Shown: positions 13,595-15,491 of the stretch, piece by piece | How positions within the stretch are numbered: the stretch's first letter is position 1 | Layout of the letters: every line of letters starts with the position of its first letter | Source: Acidimicrobiaceae bacterium | Lineage (GTDB): Bacteria > Actinomycetota > Acidimicrobiia > Acidimicrobiales > Bog-793 | Assembly: GCA_025463965.1 (NCBI GenBank) | Contig: JAODBN010000113.1 | Location: 1-15,491 of the forward strand | DNA: 15,491 bases | Direction: 5' to 3' | Position numbers and translations under genes: made by a program | The notes under the pieces: model-generated | Database searches by the model: none | What the model saw: only the letters and a program-made list of their open reading frames with translations | What the model was told of the DNA's origin: nothing

Positions 13595-13883
13595 CGGATT
13601 TCCCCTCCCCATGGTCCCCGGCGGTGTGCCGGCGGATCCAATTGCTGACGGGCTGCCATGCAGTCTGACCGCTCGTGGAAAGATACGCGGCAACGGCCTG
13701 TTGGGCAACCCCCACGTGTCTCGGCGGTGTGAACAGTCGCGCGTTCCGCACTCGACCGGCCTCGCGGCGAGCCACGCGCGAGGTCCTTGGAGACTTCGCC
13801 TTCGTGTCGGCACCCGCCCGGCGCATCGTCGCCAGCGCCTGCACCGCCTCGGTGGCACCTCGGGAGCGGACGTGGTCGCTCAC
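13563..13883 (-). CDS. Possible small hypothetical protein or gene remnant after the amidohydrolase
   Basis: A 106-codon frame that I do not recognise. In its favour: its GTG overlaps the amidohydrolase stop by 4 bases (GTGA), the same coupling used by real neighbours here, and a GAGGAG ribosome site sits 6 bases upstream, though that site is also part of the amidohydrolase's last codons. The first 30 codons have G/C-rich third positions like the local genes. Against it: third-position bias fades afterwards, the frame runs across the predicted importer promoter (13680-13708), and it ends inside the binding-protein gene. It may be a small protein, the start of a decayed gene, or chance. Confidence 0.22.
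   Translation of the reverse strand: MSDHVRSRGATEAVQALATMRRAGADTKAKSPRTSRVARREAGRVRNARLFTPPRHVGVAQQAVAAYLSTSGQTAWQPVSNWIRRHTAGDHGEGKSDGHARVGIIS
13680..13708 (-). promoter_or_regulatory. Promoter of the importer operon
   Basis: On the minus strand TTGCCC (13708-13703), a 17-base spacer and TATCTT (13685-13680) form a good sigma-70-type promoter. Transcription would start near 13673, leaving a leader of about 80 bases before the binding-protein ATG at 13594. The leader contains a small hairpin, CCGGC-N5-GCCGG (13618-13632), just upstream of the ribosome site. Confidence 0.5.
13760..13783 (-). terminator. Hairpin downstream of the amidohydrolase gene
   Basis: CCTCGCG (13760-13766) and CGCGAGG (13777-13783) form a perfect 7-base stem with a 10-base loop. 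It lies about 100 bases past the amidohydrolase stop and upstream of the importer promoter, so it could separate the two transcription units. No T-tract is seen. Confidence 0.35.
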
Positions 13884-15145
13884 CGTCGCTCCTCAGACAA
13901 CGGGGCTTCGCCGTGCACGAGGCGCCCGGCGCGATAGACCGCCCGCACCCGACGGAGATCGCCGATGTCGCGCGAGGGATCCCCGTCTACGACGAGAAGA
14001 TCGGCGCGAGAGCCGGCCCGCAGCCGACCGAGGCGCTCGCTCGCTCCGAGTGCCGCGCTCGAGCCCTGCGTCATCAGCTCGACCACGGCCGCCGGCTCCC
14101 ACCCGCCATGGACCACCATGGCCTCGGCGCGATAGGCCAGATCGGCGTCGTCGGCGAACTGGCCGAACATCGAGTCGCTGCCGAGGCCGACGCGCACGCC
14201 GGCCTCCACGAGACGCCGGGCGTTGGCCCAGGCGCGCAGCAGCCGCTCGGTGCGCTCGCCGTCGCTCGGGCCACCGGCCAGCGTCTCGGCAGCCTTTCCG
14301 GCAAGTCCTGCAGGGAGCGGCGCGGCGACGACGACCACCTGGCCGGCCCGGACCATCGCCTCGACGAGGCGGGTATCGAGCTCTCCCGGAGCGCCGTCGT
14401 CGGCGAGAAAGCTGCAGTGCTCGATCGTGTCGACCCCGGCGCGCACCGCCAGTTCGATCCCGACCGTTCCGTGCGCATGGGCGGCCACGCGCAGGTTGCG
14501 GGCACGGGCCCGCTCGGTGAGCGCCTCGACCTCGGCAAGCTCGAACTGGGCCCGCCCCGGGGCGCTGCCGGGCGTCAGGTTTCCGCCAGTCAGCATCACC
14601 TTCACGAGGTCGGCTCCCTCGCCGGCAAGCTGGTCGACCGCCTCGCGCATGGCGCGCGGACCCCTGACCGCCAGCCCGAAAGCGGCGAAATGGCCGCCGG
14701 GCGCGGTGACGGGCCGGCCGGCCACGCTGAGCGATGGGCCGCTTCCTGGCTCGAGCGCGTCACGGAGCACCTGGGCGCTGCGGGTGCGCCCGCCGAGGTC
14801 GCGCGCTGACGTCACCCCGCTGGCGAGCATCCCCGCTGCGGCTCGCCGTCCGGCGGCCACCGAGGAGGCCACGAGCGCCTCGTCGGGCTCGCGGGTCAGG
14901 TCCTCGCCGAGCACCAGGCACAGGTGGACATGGGCGTCGATGAGCCCCGGCAAGAGCGTGGCGCCCTCGTAGTGGTGCACCAGGCCGTCCGGTGCCGTCG
15001 AGGGGCGCTCGTCCCGTCCGATGACGGCGACGATGTCGCCACCGCCGAGGAGCACCCCGGCGGCGTTCGGCTCCGGGCGCCCGGACACGAGGAGGCGGTC
15101 GGCACCGACGTAGCGGATCGGATCGGCGAGCGCCGCTGGGCTCAC
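13880..15145 (-). CDS. Metal-dependent amidohydrolase, imidazolonepropionase/Xaa-Pro dipeptidase-like
   Basis: A 421-residue cytosolic member of the amidohydrolase superfamily. The metal ligands are all visible: HxH at 72/74 (DAHVHL), the putative carboxylated Lys182 (LVKVMLTGG), His223/His225 (AAHAHG), His243 (EHCSF) and Asp324 (GLGSDSMFG). Flanking beta-sandwich elements are present at both ends (YVGADRLLVSG; GSRADLLVVDGDPSRDI). The pattern is that of COG1228 enzymes, which include imidazolonepropionases and prolidase-like Xaa-Pro or acyl-amino-acid hydrolases; substrate cannot be told. No signal peptide is seen. The GTG start overlaps the TGA of the ROK gene by 4 bases (GTGA), so the pair is coupled. 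Whether it works with the nearby importer is open, because a separate promoter drives the latter. Confidence 0.9.
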   Translation of the reverse strand: MSPAALADPIRYVGADRLLVSGRPEPNAAGVLLGGGDIVAVIGRDERPSTAPDGLVHHYEGATLLPGLIDAHVHLCLVLGEDLTREPDEALVASSVAAGRRAAAGMLASGVTSARDLGGRTRSAQVLRDALEPGSGPSLSVAGRPVTAPGGHFAAFGLAVRGPRAMREAVDQLAGEGADLVKVMLTGGNLTPGSAPGRAQFELAEVEALTERARARNLRVAAHAHGTVGIELAVRAGVDTIEHCSFLADDGAPGELDTRLVEAMVRAGQVVVVAAPLPAGLAGKAAETLAGGPSDGERTERLLRAWANARRLVEAGVRVGLGSDSMFGQFADDADLAYRAEAMVVHGGWEPAAVVELMTQGSSAALGASERLGRLRAGSRADLLVVDGDPSRDIGDLRRVRAVYRAGRLVHGEAPLSEERR

Positions 15146-15491
15146 GCCAGGCCCCTCGGCCCTCGCCCGGAGCCTTGCTCGGAGAACAGCAGGGCCGCCC
15201 CGAGCAATCCCGCCTCGTCACCGAGCCGGGCGCACTCGAGCGTCGCCTCGGTCCAGGGCAGGTGCGCCCTCTCCCAACCGGCCGCGACGAGTTCGAACAG
15301 CCGCGAGGCCGGCCGGATCAGCCCCCCGCCGAGCACGATCACGTCGGGGTCCAACGCCGCGGCGACGGCCCGCAACCCGGTGACGAGCGCCCCGGCTGCT
15401 TGCTCGAGCGCCTGTCGGGCGGCGGGGTCCCCGTCGGCAGCGGCATCCTCGAGATCGCCGCCGTGCGGCGGGCGGTCCTTGGCGAGCTCGG
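15142..15491 (-). CDS. ROK-family sugar kinase, C-terminal part, cut by right edge
   Basis: The frame is open to the right edge of the window, so the N-terminal half (ATP- and sugar-binding motifs) is missing; an apparent TTG start at 15375 is internal. About 115 residues remain. They match the end of ROK proteins: a helix with DGDPAARQALEQAAGALVTG, then LDPDVIVLGGGLI, and LGDEAGLLGAALLF near the C-terminus. The absence of the N-terminus prevents telling a glucokinase or amino-sugar kinase from a ROK repressor with a DNA-binding domain. It overlaps the amidohydrolase by 4 bases, suggesting joint use, perhaps on a glycoside or amino-sugar derivative, which is speculative. Confidence 0.88.
   Translation of the reverse strand, partial: ELAKDRPPHGGDLEDAAADGDPAARQALEQAAGALVTGLRAVAAALDPDVIVLGGGLIRPASRLFELVAAGWERAHLPWTEATLECARLGDEAGLLGAALLFSEQGSGRGPRGLA

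Noticed and set aside
13675..14520. Plus-strand frame of 281 codons opposite the amidohydrolase end
   Set aside because: Extremely Arg/Pro-rich, no domain, antisense to an enzyme with all metal ligands intact.
1..15491. tRNA, rRNA, CRISPR array, insertion sequence or prophage signals
   Set aside because: I looked for clustered direct repeats, transposase or integrase motifs and tRNA-like folds in the gaps and saw none; all gaps are under 300 bases.

Overview
The window is a GC-rich bacterial chromosome segment. It has mostly GTG and ATG starts, strong GAGGAG-type ribosome binding sites, stop/start overlaps of 1 or 4 bases inside operons, and two genes that look leaderless. Together with the prpD-prpB-prpC order known from corynebacteria, this suggests an actinomycete (Actinomycetota), perhaps a non-model class such as Acidimicrobiia. 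The phylum is a moderately confident inference and the class only a guess. There are no RNA genes, insertion sequences or CRISPR arrays, and every gene-free stretch is under 300 bases.

Layout. (1) Bases 1-1951, plus strand: the end of leuC (its N-terminus lies off the left edge) and complete leuD, the two subunits of isopropylmalate isomerase. (2) Bases 1961-5240, minus strand: an AceE/MdeB-like homodimeric 2-oxoacid dehydrogenase E1 followed by an NAD-type short-chain dehydrogenase resembling polyol/ketose reductases. (3) Bases 5349-9454, plus strand and divergent from the E1: an Lrp/AsnC regulator, then prpD, prpB and prpC, a full methylcitrate-cycle set. (4) Bases 9525-13594, minus strand: a four-gene PotABCD-like ABC importer (Tat-exported binding protein, two permeases, ATPase) with a recognisable promoter. 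(5) Bases 13880-15491, minus strand: a metal-dependent amidohydrolase and, upstream, the C-terminal part of a ROK-family kinase cut by the right edge.

How the genes fit together. The most interesting block is 2874-9454. In Pseudomonas putida an MdeB E1 acts on 2-oxobutyrate and is controlled by a divergent Lrp-type regulator, MdeR. Here the same divergent pair is joined to prpDBC. The simplest reading is a catabolic module: 2-oxobutyrate (from methionine or threonine) to propionyl-CoA, then through methylcitrate to pyruvate and succinate, all under one Lrp-type sensor. The 108-base divergent region carries two mirror-image promoters, each ending exactly 6 bases before a start codon, and a short TGCG-N3-CGCA dyad that recurs in front of the dehydrogenase gene. 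The importer and the amidohydrolase/ROK pair form a separate uptake and processing region of unknown substrate; two acidic residues characteristic of amine binding may be conserved in the binding protein.
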